The notes beneath the pieces are model-generated. The model did not search any database, was not told where the DNA came from, and saw only the letters and a program-made list of their open reading frames with translations. DNA of 64,000 nt, taken from the NCBI GenBank assembly GCA_019637335.1, contig JAHBVV010000003.1, positions 62,001 through 126,000 of the forward strand, given 5' to 3'. Position 1 is the stretch's first letter. Each line of letters opens with the position of its first letter. Source of the stretch: Candidatus Hydrogenedentota bacterium (GTDB taxonomy: Bacteria; Hydrogenedentota; Hydrogenedentia; Hydrogenedentales; JAEUWI01). Shown piece after piece: positions 17,397 through 26,393 of the stretch. The position numbers were made by a program, and so were the translations under genes.

Positions 17397-18196
17397 TTCG
17401 GGAATCCTGAATCGTTGGTGATGGTGATGGCGTAACCCGGCTTCACGGCGTGGCGCCAGGGCAATCCCTGCTCCACCATCGCGCGCGCCGCAAGCTGACT
17501 GATGGCGTGCGCGCCCTGCGGGGTCAGGTGCGTGTTGTCCGGCTTGCCTTCCGGGTAGTTGGGATACAGCCCCGGGGGCAGGTTGATAAACAGCCGGGTC
17601 GCCCGCTCGGGGCCCAACGCCGAGAAGAGGCGCCCCGTGCGCGCATGCAGGTCGATCAGGGGAACGTCCGCATCGCGGGCCAGCGCCCGCACGGCCTCGG
17701 GATACGCGCCATGGGAGTCCCGGAGCTGGTTGCCGCTCCAGGCGTTGCGGTGGATGGACGTCAACAGCACCGGGTTGGCCCCGGCCGCACGCGACTCCTT
17801 AATGTACCTGATCAGGTATTCGCGGTAGGTCGTGTCCGGGTCCGTATGGCGCTTCGGATCGTCCCGCTTCTGGTCATTATGTCCGAACTGGATAAACACC
17901 ACATCGCCCGGTTGCAGGGCGGCGCGTACGGGCTCCCACGCACCCTCGTCGAGGAAGCTCTTCGCGCTGCGCCCGCTGATCGCGCGGTTCTCCACCTGAA
18001 TGCGCTCGGAATCGAGGTAGACCGGCAGCGCCTGCGCCCAGCCCTGGAGCGGATAGCGCGCCGGGGGATAGGCCGCCGCCGTGCTGTCGCCAATGACATA
18101 CAGGACCGGGATCCGGCCGGGTTCCGGGCGCGTGAAGGCTGCCCGCTCGCCCGAAGTCGCGCACCCGGCAAGCGCGAGCGCAATCAGCAGCGCCAT
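17393..18196 (-). CDS. Rhamnogalacturonan acetylesterase-like lipoprotein (SGNH, CE12 type)
   Basis: ATG 18196 gives 267 residues beginning MALLIALALAGC, a lipoprotein signal; a TTG at 18217 would add seven residues. SGNH blocks are clear: VIGDSTAA (nucleophile Ser), GRSAKSF, FIQFGHNDQKRDDP, and DNTHLTPQGA (Asp/His). These match CE12 rhamnogalacturonan acetylesterases, which remove acetyl groups from pectin side regions. It lies between an SGNH hydrolase and a membrane acyltransferase on the same strand, with overlaps on both sides or nearly so. Confidence 0.88.
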   Translation of the reverse strand: MALLIALALAGCATSGERAAFTRPEPGRIPVLYVIGDSTAAAYPPARYPLQGWAQALPVYLDSERIQVENRAISGRSAKSFLDEGAWEPVRAALQPGDVVFIQFGHNDQKRDDPKRHTDPDTTYREYLIRYIKESRAAGANPVLLTSIHRNAWSGNQLRDSHGAYPEAVRALARDADVPLIDLHARTGRLFSALGPERATRLFINLPPGLYPNYPEGKPDNTHLTPQGAHAISQLAARAMVEQGLPWRHAVKPGYAITITNDSGFPK

Positions 18197-18209
18197 CGCG
18201 CGGCGCGTA

Positions 18210-18968
18210 TCAGCCAAGGCCCGTCACATCCAGCCAGGCGCGCGCCATCAGCGCATGGCCCGCCATCGTGGGGTGGACGCCATCGCCGGCCCAGTACGCC
18301 GCGGGGGTTTCCTCCGACTGGGCCTCGTCGAACACCGTCTGGAACGGGACCCAGGCCGCCCCGGCGCGCTCCGCCGCCGCCCTGGCCACCGCGCGGCGCT
18401 CGTCAAACTCGGGCTGCCACGTGCCGTCGATGGCGCCGCAGGGGAGAATGAAGGGCTCGCAGATGACCAGGGCCGTATCCGGCAGCGCCTCGCGCGTCCG
18501 CGCCAGCAGCGCATTGAGGCCCGTTTCATAGGTCTTCACCGTGCCGTCGTACTTCCCGCTACGTACGTGCCACATGTCGTTCACGCCGATCAGAATGCTC
18601 AAGACAGACGGCTTCAGGTCGATTGTGTCCTGTTGCCACCGCGCATCCAGGTCTGGGACCTTGTTCCCGCTGATGCCGCGGTTGTAGCACAGAAGTTTCT
18701 TGTCCGGGTGCGCGCCAAGCAACGCGGACGCCAGCATCGCGGCATAGCCGCGCCCCAGCGCGTTCATATCATTCGGATTCGCGTTGTCCTTCGCGCGGCC
18801 GGCATCCGTGATGGAGTCGCCCTGGAAGAGTATGACGCCGTTCAGGCTCAGGGTAGCCTTCTCGGCCACGGCGTGGCCGGTCCGGCCGGCAAGAACGCCC
18901 GCGCCCGCGGCCAGGGCCGCCGCCTGAAACAGATTGCGGCGGGAGAGGGGAAGGGTAGATTGAATCAT
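18210..18968 (-). CDS. Exported SGNH/GDSL hydrolase with Tat signal
   Basis: A 252-residue protein with a twin-arginine signal (LSRRNLFQAAALAAGAGV). SGNH motifs follow: ILFQGDSITDAGR, GISGNKVPDL, ILIGVNDMWH and GDGVHPTMAGHAL, giving the Ser-Gly-Asn-His set. It probably deacetylates a carbohydrate outside the cytoplasm. It is first in the run with the CE12-type lipoprotein and the acyltransferase; the next gene's alternative TTG start would overlap its stop. Confidence 0.9.
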   Translation of the reverse strand: MIQSTLPLSRRNLFQAAALAAGAGVLAGRTGHAVAEKATLSLNGVILFQGDSITDAGRAKDNANPNDMNALGRGYAAMLASALLGAHPDKKLLCYNRGISGNKVPDLDARWQQDTIDLKPSVLSILIGVNDMWHVRSGKYDGTVKTYETGLNALLARTREALPDTALVICEPFILPCGAIDGTWQPEFDERRAVARAAAERAGAAWVPFQTVFDEAQSEETPAAYWAGDGVHPTMAGHALMARAWLDVTGLG

Positions 18969-19069
18969 CGGGAATTCTCCGTTCGAGTAATCGTCCGCGC
19001 CGGGCGCGCGCTTCTGTTGTAGTGTGAAGGGTGGGGGAGATTGAGAGACGGTGAACCGTTAATGCTCCG

Positions 19070-19326
19070 CAGCCATGGAGTTGCGTAGAGTGCCAGTTCC
19101 CAAAAGCACAGTCAAGAGCCACCGGGAGCAAGGCCGGGTTCAGCCGCTCCAGCGCGATACGCAGCCACGCCGAAAGGATAACCACCACTCGCGTCTCCCG
19201 GCCCAGCGCGCTCGCACCGTGGTCGAACTCCTGATAGGCGTTCAGCGTTTCCCAGCCCCGTTGACCCTCTAGGGCGATGGCGGACTGTTTCACCAGGGAG
19301 TCTTTACTGTAGCCGGTTCCGCTCAC
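19070..19326 (-). pseudogene. Truncated hsdR (type I restriction enzyme, N-terminal stump)
   Basis: From a GTG at 19326 that overlaps the stop of the DUF262 gene, the frame reads TGYSKDSLVKQSAIAL, then GWETLNAYQEFDHG, LGRETRVVVIL, LRIALERLNPALLP. This is the conserved N-terminus of HsdR nucleases (HSDR_N region). Similarity stops after about 70 codons; the remaining frame is unrelated and the SGNH gene follows. The large helicase and nuclease parts are gone. No hsdM or hsdS lies within the window, so the locus appears to have been cut down to its DUF262 component. Confidence 0.75.
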
Positions 19327-21443
19327 GATTCGTCCCCATTCCCCATTTGTCGTTCAAAGGCCTGCCGAATCAGCCCCATGACATAGGGTAGTTCTTCCAA
19401 GCTAGAAAAGCCGACCTCCACATCGCCATTACCCCATCGGCCGACATTGGTAACATCTTTACAAAGGCCACGAGGATCATAAATGTCAGCGAAGGCCATG
19501 TTCAGACTCAAACGCAAGCGCTTTGCCTGTGGAACCACATCCACGAAATTTGTCTCGGCCTTATAGGCAACATAGAGTTTCAGAATCTCTTCGGATACTG
19601 CAGGGTCAAGTGAAAGTACCTCTTCCCGTAATGCCTCAAACAAATCTTTACTCTTGCCTTGGATCAGGTGGGGATGACTCTCCAGCGTATAGCCCGTAGA
19701 TGCTTCTTTTTTGGGTTGATACGCTTCTAGAATTTCTGGGTCCAACGTGGGCATATGCCAGACTGTCACGGCAGTCTTGCTCAGACGTTTCGCGCGCTTC
19801 TTGATCTCTTCCTCATTCCAAGTTTCACACGTGCCGAGGCCCTGGTTCAGGTGTAGTGGACTCTCCTTGAACCCTCCCGCCATATCACGCTTCTCCGGGA
19901 AGCTACGGTCGCTATACTCCGAATTATACCCCGTCAAAGTCAGGTTTCCCAACGTGTGCAGGTAGGTCTCATGGACGCTCTTCCACTCCGGTCCCAATGC
20001 CTCACGCCACGCCCTGGATAACTTCTCGTTCTGCGGCATGATGTGTTCAATGGTGTATTCGTCGACTTCGACTCGCTCTTTACGACCGTGGTTTTCCAGC
20101 CGCCGCAACCAGTAACTTCGGCGGGGAAAGTTGTATAGGTCCCGTGTACATAACTCTCTTTTGAACACCTCGTCGCCAGGGAATCCCCGGTAAGATGGCA
20201 TCAGCAGGAAGTGGGCTTGTATGCTCTCCAAATAGCGGTCTTTCTTCAACGCCTTGGCGAACGTCGCAAAGGTCTTGTTCAGCGAGTTGGTTGGAATGCC
20301 ACAAATGGCGCGGCGGAACACGTAGGATTCGATGAGCCGAACCGCTGTCAGAAAGTCTGAGCGCGCAAGGATACCCTTCGCGTAATCATCATAGAGTTCC
20401 AAAAGGAACGGATAGGTGACGTTCGCCTTCATCTCTCGGAGATCGTGAAAGGCGCGTTGGAGTTCCGAGTCCGGTTCGGCGCCTAATGCCATCGCGCAGA
20501 AGTAGCGCGAGTAGTCCCGAATGTCGGCCACAAGTGCTTCTACACCAGACTTGGCTACTTCGGGCATTTGCGCGTGGTTCTTAAACGACTCGTAGACCGC
20601 GCCTAATTTCGGAATATCGCCCGTCCCGGTCTTAACCGTCAGGTAATAGCGCATGAAGGCGTCAAAATGGTCACCGTAGCTCTCTTGCCCGAATTCCAGC
20701 TCCATCGGCCGCCAGTAATCCTGATATAGCCGGGTTTGGAGTTCTGGCTCCAGCCCCATCAAAATGTAGTTTCGTATCAGGTCCGCTTGGGTAAGTTCCC
20801 GTCCCGTGGAATTCATGCTTTCAAAAATCAACTGGGGATTGTCCTGATCCCGGCTTAGGGCGATGTCCACCACAATTAACTTCGCGATGCCCTTGCACAG
20901 CGCAGTCAGATTGCCTTTCTGGCTGGCGATCCAGGTCTTGAAGAATTCATAGTTTTCCAAAACGCGCCGTGAATACTCCTTGGGCAATTCCTTCCCTGCG
21001 ACAAGGGCAATCAGCGAATCTCGGTCGGTTTGCGACAGGATGAGCTTGTAGTGCCGCTCACCTTCTTCTTCTGGATTGATGAGGTAGTAGTTGCGTAGTT
21101 TGCGGGGCGAAAAGCCATCAACCGGCTCCCGCTCGCCATCCGGCAGCGCATCCAAAGCCTCGGCCAACGCGGCGACTAGAAGTGAAAGCGTCGTAAGCCT
21201 TTGCTGTCCGTCAATGACGAGTAAGGGCGTTTGGCTGGTTACCTGATACAGGCCCTTTTCGATGTAGACAATGGATCCGACAAAGTGGGCCGTGACTGCA
21301 TCGTTTTCACCCGTGCGCAATATGTCTTTCCAAAGCTGTTGGCACTCCCGCTCGGTCCAGGAATACGTGCGCTGATAAATCGGGATGACAAACTGTGGCG
21401 ACTTCTTAATAAACTCCAAGAATTTCGCTTCGGTGGCTTTCAA
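19323..21443 (-). CDS. GmrSD-like DUF262-DUF1524(-DUF5655) restriction-type protein
   Basis: A 706-residue protein from a TTG start with a strong GGAGGGG ribosome site. Residues about 15-230 are DUF262: IPIYQRTYSWTERECQQLW, then DGQQRLTTLSLL at 78-89, the NTP-binding ParB-like motif. Around 450-510 is DUF1524 with the His-Me nuclease motif YTIEHIMPQN and HTLGNLTLTGYN. The last 100 residues resemble DUF5655. GmrSD-type proteins are NTP-dependent type IV restriction enzymes against modified phage DNA; related proteins also accompany type I R-M and BREX loci. Here it directly precedes, with GTGA overlap, the stump of hsdR, so it was once part of a type I operon. GC is lower than that of neighbours. 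Confidence 0.9.
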   Translation of the reverse strand: MKATEAKFLEFIKKSPQFVIPIYQRTYSWTERECQQLWKDILRTGENDAVTAHFVGSIVYIEKGLYQVTSQTPLLVIDGQQRLTTLSLLVAALAEALDALPDGEREPVDGFSPRKLRNYYLINPEEEGERHYKLILSQTDRDSLIALVAGKELPKEYSRRVLENYEFFKTWIASQKGNLTALCKGIAKLIVVDIALSRDQDNPQLIFESMNSTGRELTQADLIRNYILMGLEPELQTRLYQDYWRPMELEFGQESYGDHFDAFMRYYLTVKTGTGDIPKLGAVYESFKNHAQMPEVAKSGVEALVADIRDYSRYFCAMALGAEPDSELQRAFHDLREMKANVTYPFLLELYDDYAKGILARSDFLTAVRLIESYVFRRAICGIPTNSLNKTFATFAKALKKDRYLESIQAHFLLMPSYRGFPGDEVFKRELCTRDLYNFPRRSYWLRRLENHGRKERVEVDEYTIEHIMPQNEKLSRAWREALGPEWKSVHETYLHTLGNLTLTGYNSEYSDRSFPEKRDMAGGFKESPLHLNQGLGTCETWNEEEIKKRAKRLSKTAVTVWHMPTLDPEILEAYQPKKEASTGYTLESHPHLIQGKSKDLFEALREEVLSLDPAVSEEILKLYVAYKAETNFVDVVPQAKRLRLSLNMAFADIYDPRGLCKDVTNVGRWGNGDVEVGFSSLEELPYVMGLIRQAFERQMGNGDES

Positions 21444-21508
21444 TGGGCTACCCCTCCATTTTCCGGTCCAATAAACAACGGTGGTCTGGTGAACGGTCCG
21501 AGCGCTCG

Positions 21509-21677
21509 TTAGATCTTCTCGGAGGCTTCACCAATCTCCTCCCACGACAGAAGCGTCTCATGGCTCCGGCCAAGAGTCAACCGCTCCATGCCATGGCGAG
21601 CGCTTTTGGAGTGCCGCCTGAACGGTGGACTTACAGTAGTTGTGGATCGTTAGGAACTCGGAAATCGAAAAATCCAT
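21509..21677 (-). other. Possible small frameshifted gene upstream of the DUF262 gene
   Basis: From ATG 21677 one frame reads MDFSISEFLTIHNYCKSTVQ and continues to a stop at 21558. A second frame, overlapping at the end, continues sensibly as SHETLLSWEEIGEASEKI to a stop at 21509. Together they would encode about 57 residues if one frameshift is repaired. The protein is not recognised. It may be a broken small gene of the restriction locus or chance. The rest of 21444-21761 shows nothing further. Confidence 0.3.
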
Positions 21678-21761
21678 AGTCCAACATATGATGGATAACT
21701 CGCCCTTGGCGCCCGTACCTATGCTAGTCAGCAGGAAGGAAACGATCGGCCACGGGCGCCG

Positions 21762-22712
21762 TCAGCGCTCCGCAGCCATGGTGTTTTTCAGCGTTCCGAT
21801 CTGTTCGATGGTCGCCTCGACGACATCGCCGGGGCGCAGCATTTTGCCCGTGCTCAGGCCGATGCCCTCGCAGGTGCCCGTGGCGATAATATCGCCCGGC
21901 TCGAGGGTGATCCAGCGGGAGATGAATTCAATGACGGCGGCCACGGGGAAGATCATCCGGTTTGTGTTGCTGTGCTGGCGTTCCTCGCCGTTTACCGTCA
22001 GGCGCAGGTCCAGCTGCTGCGGGTCGGTGATGGTGGCCGAGGACGTAACCGCCGGCCCAACGGGGCAGAAGCCGTCGTGCCACTTGCCGTGCATCCAGTC
22101 GAAGAAGGCGTCGCGCGGGCGTTCTTTTCGGTCTGGATTCGGGCGGTATTTGCGATCGGATATATCATTGAGCACCGTGTAGCCCGCCACGTAGTCGAGC
22201 GCTTCGGCCTCGGAAACGCCCCTGGCCGTCCTGCCCATGACCACGCACAGCTCGCATTCGTAGTCGATCCAGTCGGGATTGATCCGGGGAATGATGACAT
22301 CCGCATCCGGGTCGTTGAGCGCCGTGCGCGGCTTCATGAAGATGTAGGGAAAGGTTTCCTTCCGCTCCACGGCGATTTCGCCGCCTTCCTGGATGTGCAG
22401 GGCGTAGTTGCCCGCGAGAAGCAGGATCTTTCCGGGATCCGGCAGCGGGCGGAGCAACCGTACCGAGTCCGCGCCGATGGTAAGCTGGGCCAGGCTGTCG
22501 CCCGCGCCCGCGAGCCATGCGGAAAGGTCGGCCGCCGCGCTGGCGTACGCGCCGTGCGGCAGCAGCGCCAGCAGATCGTCGTGCGGCAGCGAGATCGTCT
22601 TGTCCTGGCTCTGGTTGTGGACGTCGATGGCGGCCTGGATCGGCACAATGCCGCCGTCGTGATAAAAGCCCAGTTCGGGCTGGTCGTTGCGTTGAAACCG
22701 GCAGATGCGCAC
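21762..22712 (-). CDS. Fumarylacetoacetate hydrolase-family protein
   Basis: A 316-residue cytoplasmic enzyme. The FAH core is clear: NYALHIQEGGE, then MKPRTALNDPDADV, IDYECELCVVMGRTARGVS (Glu-x-Glu metal ligands) and YTVLNDISDR (Asp ligand), ending in GDIIATGTCEGIGL. Family members cleave carbon-carbon bonds of acylpyruvates or act as isomerases and decarboxylases in aromatic or sugar-acid catabolism. It starts 12 bases after the heparinase-like gene, so it may process unsaturated or oxidised sugar acids released by that lyase; that link is inference. Confidence 0.9.
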   Translation of the reverse strand: MRICRFQRNDQPELGFYHDGGIVPIQAAIDVHNQSQDKTISLPHDDLLALLPHGAYASAAADLSAWLAGAGDSLAQLTIGADSVRLLRPLPDPGKILLLAGNYALHIQEGGEIAVERKETFPYIFMKPRTALNDPDADVIIPRINPDWIDYECELCVVMGRTARGVSEAEALDYVAGYTVLNDISDRKYRPNPDRKERPRDAFFDWMHGKWHDGFCPVGPAVTSSATITDPQQLDLRLTVNGEERQHSNTNRMIFPVAAVIEFISRWITLEPGDIIATGTCEGIGLSTGKMLRPGDVVEATIEQIGTLKNTMAAER

Positions 22713-22724
22713 GATGGATTCTCC

Positions 22725-25424
22725 CTACGGTTCGATGGAAACAAAAGGTTCGTTCGCCGGATTCTCCAGCACGAATTCTCCCGAGGCAAGCCTGCTTCCG
22801 CCCGCCAGCGTGGCGCGGATCAGCGTTCCCGCGCCGTCGAACCGGAGTGCGGCCAGCGCGCCGTCGCTCTCGATGACGGCGCCTTCGGGAATCCGCACAA
22901 AGCGCTTCTCGCCGGGGCGATCCGGAAGCAGTACGATATCATACCCGCCGCCGGGATGCTCAACCCGCAGCGCGACATCGGAATCTCGGGGCTCACCGTC
23001 CGGGGCGTCCGCAACGGGCAACCGCGCGGCGGGAAGCGCCGGTGTATCGCCCGCATGCGGCTGGTAGACTGAAACGAATGTCGAATGGAGCGGGGCGCCT
23101 TCCTCGGCGGAGCGATCGACGGCGAGCCGGGGTATCCAGCGCTCCTCCGTGGCGTCGTAGCCGCCGGTGCTGATCCACGCCTCCGAAGTTCCCGCCGCCG
23201 CGCCGCTGGTCAGGTCGGTGTAGTGCATGCCGGGCGACCGGCCCGCCGGCAGCAGCCCGTATACGTCCTCGAACGCCCAGCGCGCCCGCCAGCCGGGCTC
23301 GGCCGCGGCGTCCAGGGCGAAATTCCGGGTCTGGGTGTCGTGGCCGAAGTCCGGCGCCTCCGCGACCCGCAACCCATCCACCGCCAGGGATCCGAAGTGG
23401 CTCTGAACGAACTTCGTGTGCCGGGTTCCGCCCGCGACGCGGAACACATCGATTACGTAGAAGTGCGTGTCGTCGATATCGATAAGCGCCGCCGTGCGAT
23501 CATAGGCGTCTCCGCCATACATGCCCGGGGCCGATGCGCGGATGGCCTGCACCGGGGGCTCGCCGATCCACAGCGCCGTTTCCCCGGCGGCGTTGGCCTG
23601 GTTTTTCCCATCCACCACCACGGTATTGTGCGCGGCGGTCATGGTGTACCAGCGGCCTTTTGGCGATCCCCAGCCGCCATACTGCACGGGCGGGTAGCCC
23701 ATTTCCGGGAGCAGGTCCAGGCCGTGCGCGAAGAGCCCCAGGTTCATGCCATCCTGGTGGCTGTGTCCCCCGCCCGAGTCATAGTCCAGCCAGAGCGTCC
23801 GCCGCTGTTCGCCCCGCCCCGACCGCAGGATGGCGATGCGCCATTCCTCCTTGTTCACGCTGCCGAGTTCTACTTCCGCGCCATGTTGCGCGATCACCGC
23901 CGCCAGTTCCTCCCGCAGCGACCCGGCGTCCCCGCCGAAGACGTCGTGCGGTAGCCCCTCCACCGTCTGTCCGTTCTCGCGGTAGAGTATCTGCGCGAAG
24001 GCCACGTCTCCGGTCGCCTGGTGCAAATCCCACAGCAGCCGGTAGGTGGAGGGGGTCAGTGGCCAGGACCCCGCGCCGGGATGGCTGAAGTTCATACCCA
24101 CATAGCGATCCAGGGGAAAGGCGTAGTTTCCCGAGTCGCCCGAGAGCGGGTAGTAGCGATCCAGGCATAGCGTGTCGATGTGAAAGCGATACGTGTCGTG
24201 CAGGCGGGGCTGGCGCGCCAGCACGGCCGGCAGAAAGTCCGGATCGGCCTTCGAGAACTCCGCCAGGAACTGGGCCAGCGCCTGGATCGTGAACGCGGAG
24301 TAATTCGCCAGCCCTTTCTCGCCCGTGACGCCGTCCACCGCCGTGGCCTTCTCCAGCATCGGGTCCAGGATGGCCCAGAGCGAATCCTCGGGCCGCTGAA
24401 GCACCTTCGTGATGACGGCCTGGCAGATTTCCGCGCGCGGGTAGTTCGAGTGGATTTTCTCGGGGTGCGCCAGGGCGTCCCGGAGGATGCGGTCCTCGAT
24501 GTTGCGCTGGATGTCGGCGAACGACGCCTTGGGATTCTCCAACCCATGGCGCGCCGCCCGCGCCGACAGAAACGCGACCAGCGCCGGGTCCTCGCGCAGC
24601 GCGGGGAACACGAGATCGTAGGCCAGCGCAAGCTCGCGCGTTTCTTCACACGAGTCATGCCAGGTGGAGAGGTAGCCGGCGGAACCCGGCCCCTCATACA
24701 GGATGCCCTGGGTCTTGAAGTCGAAGGTGGGGTAGAGGTCCGCCACGCGATCCAGGAGGATGCCGGCTTTCCGCGCGTACTCCCGATCGCCCGTGACGGC
24801 CCAGGCCGCGCTGAGCTGGTTGATCCCCCCGAGCACCGCCTGTTTCCACTGGCCGTATATGAGGTAGGTCGCCACGAAAAGCCAGCGTTCGCCCTTTTCA
24901 TTCACATAACCGTGGCCATCGTCCACGCCGAATAGGTGCAGCGGGTCGTTCGGGTCCGGGTGCGCCGCGTTGAACAACAGCGAACGATCCGCCCGCGCCT
25001 CGTCGAAAACGCCCTGTTCGTCGATCCCGGAATCGTAGTAGGCCTTGAAGTCGTTCGTCGGAAACCACGCCCCGCTGGTCGGATCCTGGACCTTCCACGG
25101 GTGATTAACGGCATCCATCTTCCAGTTGTACATCGGCACCGGCTCGCCGGTGACCGGGGAGTGGCCATCCGACCAGACCATCCACGAACGCGGCAGGGTG
25201 GCGCCAAACATCAGGCCCCAGAGCGTCTCGTCATCCATCGCGCGCCAGGGCGCCGCCGCCTCCACAACCCGCGCGCGCACGCCCGCGGCCCACTGGCCGT
25301 CCGCCACGTTCGCCCGCACGCGCGCCATGACCTCGGGCGGATAGAGCGCGCTGGACTGCTTTAAGGGTTCCTGCGCCGGGGCGGCGGCGATTAAGAGTGT
25401 GAGGGCGGCGAATAGACGTATCAA
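22725..25424 (-). CDS. Secreted heparinase II/III-like polysaccharide lyase
   Basis: An 899-residue protein with signal peptide MIRLFAALTLLIAAAPAQ. The N-terminal half is a helical toroid typical of PL families related to heparinase II/III (SAAWAVTGDREYARKAGILLDRVADLYPTFDF). The middle carries the catalytic-region signature LWLDYDSGGGHSHQDGMNLGLF followed by beta-sheet sequence (HNTVVVDGKNQA, FYVIDVFRVAGGTRHTKFVQSHFG). Such enzymes eliminate uronic-acid polysaccharides such as alginate, ulvan or glycosaminoglycans; substrate cannot be told here. It leads a two-gene unit with the FAH-family enzyme. Confidence 0.85.
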   Translation of the reverse strand: MIRLFAALTLLIAAAPAQEPLKQSSALYPPEVMARVRANVADGQWAAGVRARVVEAAAPWRAMDDETLWGLMFGATLPRSWMVWSDGHSPVTGEPVPMYNWKMDAVNHPWKVQDPTSGAWFPTNDFKAYYDSGIDEQGVFDEARADRSLLFNAAHPDPNDPLHLFGVDDGHGYVNEKGERWLFVATYLIYGQWKQAVLGGINQLSAAWAVTGDREYARKAGILLDRVADLYPTFDFKTQGILYEGPGSAGYLSTWHDSCEETRELALAYDLVFPALREDPALVAFLSARAARHGLENPKASFADIQRNIEDRILRDALAHPEKIHSNYPRAEICQAVITKVLQRPEDSLWAILDPMLEKATAVDGVTGEKGLANYSAFTIQALAQFLAEFSKADPDFLPAVLARQPRLHDTYRFHIDTLCLDRYYPLSGDSGNYAFPLDRYVGMNFSHPGAGSWPLTPSTYRLLWDLHQATGDVAFAQILYRENGQTVEGLPHDVFGGDAGSLREELAAVIAQHGAEVELGSVNKEEWRIAILRSGRGEQRRTLWLDYDSGGGHSHQDGMNLGLFAHGLDLLPEMGYPPVQYGGWGSPKGRWYTMTAAHNTVVVDGKNQANAAGETALWIGEPPVQAIRASAPGMYGGDAYDRTAALIDIDDTHFYVIDVFRVAGGTRHTKFVQSHFGSLAVDGLRVAEAPDFGHDTQTRNFALDAAAEPGWRARWAFEDVYGLLPAGRSPGMHYTDLTSGAAAGTSEAWISTGGYDATEERWIPRLAVDRSAEEGAPLHSTFVSVYQPHAGDTPALPAARLPVADAPDGEPRDSDVALRVEHPGGGYDIVLLPDRPGEKRFVRIPEGAVIESDGALAALRFDGAGTLIRATLAGGSRLASGEFVLENPANEPFVSIEP

Positions 25425-25488
25425 GGTATCTCCCTTTCCCGATTGTATCCATCACAGGGCAGGACATAATACCACCTCGAAAATGAAC

Positions 25489-25556
25489 GTGGCACGGGCG
25501 TCCCGCCTGTCCTCGCGCCGCGGCCGCACGAGGAACGCGGACATTCCCGTGCCCGG
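25489..25556. repeat. Long imperfect hairpin between DUF1080 and heparinase-like genes
   Basis: The outer stem is GGCACGGG / CCCGTGCC; an inner stem TGTCCTCG / CGAGGA encloses CGCCGCGGCCG. The right side contains GCGGACATTCC, also found in the arms of the MITE-like elements at 2040 and 44249. It looks like a dispersed palindromic repeat in a gap (25425-25712) that has no gene. Confidence 0.5.
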
Positions 25557-25712
25557 CGGTGGACGTCCGAATTCGGGCGGAGGCGTGGCGCTCCGCCGGG
25601 CGCCCTGCGCTGCGTTAACCGATTCTGGACGGGAACCGGCCCCGGTTCCAGATCGTGCGAGTTCATCGATTGGCGAGAAGCCGCTGCCGCGAAAAGGGCG
25701 AGTCAGCGCTCC

Positions 25713-26393
25713 CTAATCCAGCTCCTTCACCTTCATGTTCCGGAACCAGATCGGCGCCCCGGCGTGTTTGCCCTGGAGGCCGATGCGGCCTTGGTCGGGG
25801 AGGCTGGCGGGGGCTTTGCTGAGCCAGGGCGGGGCTTCGGAACCGTCGGGATTCTTCGCGGCGTCGGTGAACTTCGATTTGTCCATGGTGGTAACGTGCT
25901 GGCCGTTGAGGACGACGTCGATGACGCCGTTCTTGCAGGTGATGGTGTAGCGGTTCCATTCGCCGGCGGGTTTGCCTGCCTGGGCGCCGGGGGCGACGCG
26001 CCCGAAGACGCCGCCGCAGCGCCAGTTTTCGGGGCCGTCTTTCCATTTGTCGGCGAAGTCGTCCTGGATCTGGATTTCGAGGGAATTGGGTATCCAGTCC
26101 GCAGTGTTGCTGCAATAGACGACAACGCCGCTGTTCGCCCCCGGCCCCATCTTGAATTCCAGATCGAGCACGAAGTTTTCGTAGTCGCGGGTGGTCCAGA
26201 TGGCCTGGTCCTCGGTGGCGGTGAGCTCGCCGTTTTCGAAGGTCCATACGCCGTCGGGCTTTTCGGCGTTCGCGAGGTCGTCGGCGAAGAGCGGGGTCCA
26301 GCCGGCCGTGTCGGGGTGGGCGGACGGCTCATCCTGCGCGAGTGCGGGCAGGCAGAGGAGCGCGAGGGCAAGGGTCGTGGCGCATAGTCTCAT
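25713..26393 (-). CDS. Secreted DUF1080 (3-keto-disaccharide hydrolase-type) protein
   Basis: A 226-residue protein with signal peptide (MRLCATTLALALLCLPALAQ). The DUF1080 concanavalin-like fold is recognisable: GWTPLFADDLAN, YENFVLDLEFKMGPGANSGVVVY, LEIQIQDDFADK, GEWNRYTITCKNG and GRIGLQGKHAGAPIWFRNMKVKEL. Family members hydrolyse 3-keto-glycosides or bind glycans and are very abundant in planctomycete-like bacteria. Its ATG overlaps the vapC stop (ATGA) and its ribosome site GGAGG lies inside vapC, so it is translationally coupled to the toxin-antitoxin genes. Confidence 0.9.
   Translation of the reverse strand: MRLCATTLALALLCLPALAQDEPSAHPDTAGWTPLFADDLANAEKPDGVWTFENGELTATEDQAIWTTRDYENFVLDLEFKMGPGANSGVVVYCSNTADWIPNSLEIQIQDDFADKWKDGPENWRCGGVFGRVAPGAQAGKPAGEWNRYTITCKNGVIDVVLNGQHVTTMDKSKFTDAAKNPDGSEAPPWLSKAPASLPDQGRIGLQGKHAGAPIWFRNMKVKELD

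Noticed and set aside
15582-17435. Plus-strand frame of 617 codons across the Panacea and DUF5009 genes
   Set aside because: Antisense to two convincing genes; no motif, and composition typical of a shadow frame.
19064-21785. Shared 15-mer GCTCCGCAGCCATGG at 19064 and 21771
   Set aside because: Similarity does not extend beyond the 15-mer in a consistent way; a match of this length is expected by chance in 64 kb.
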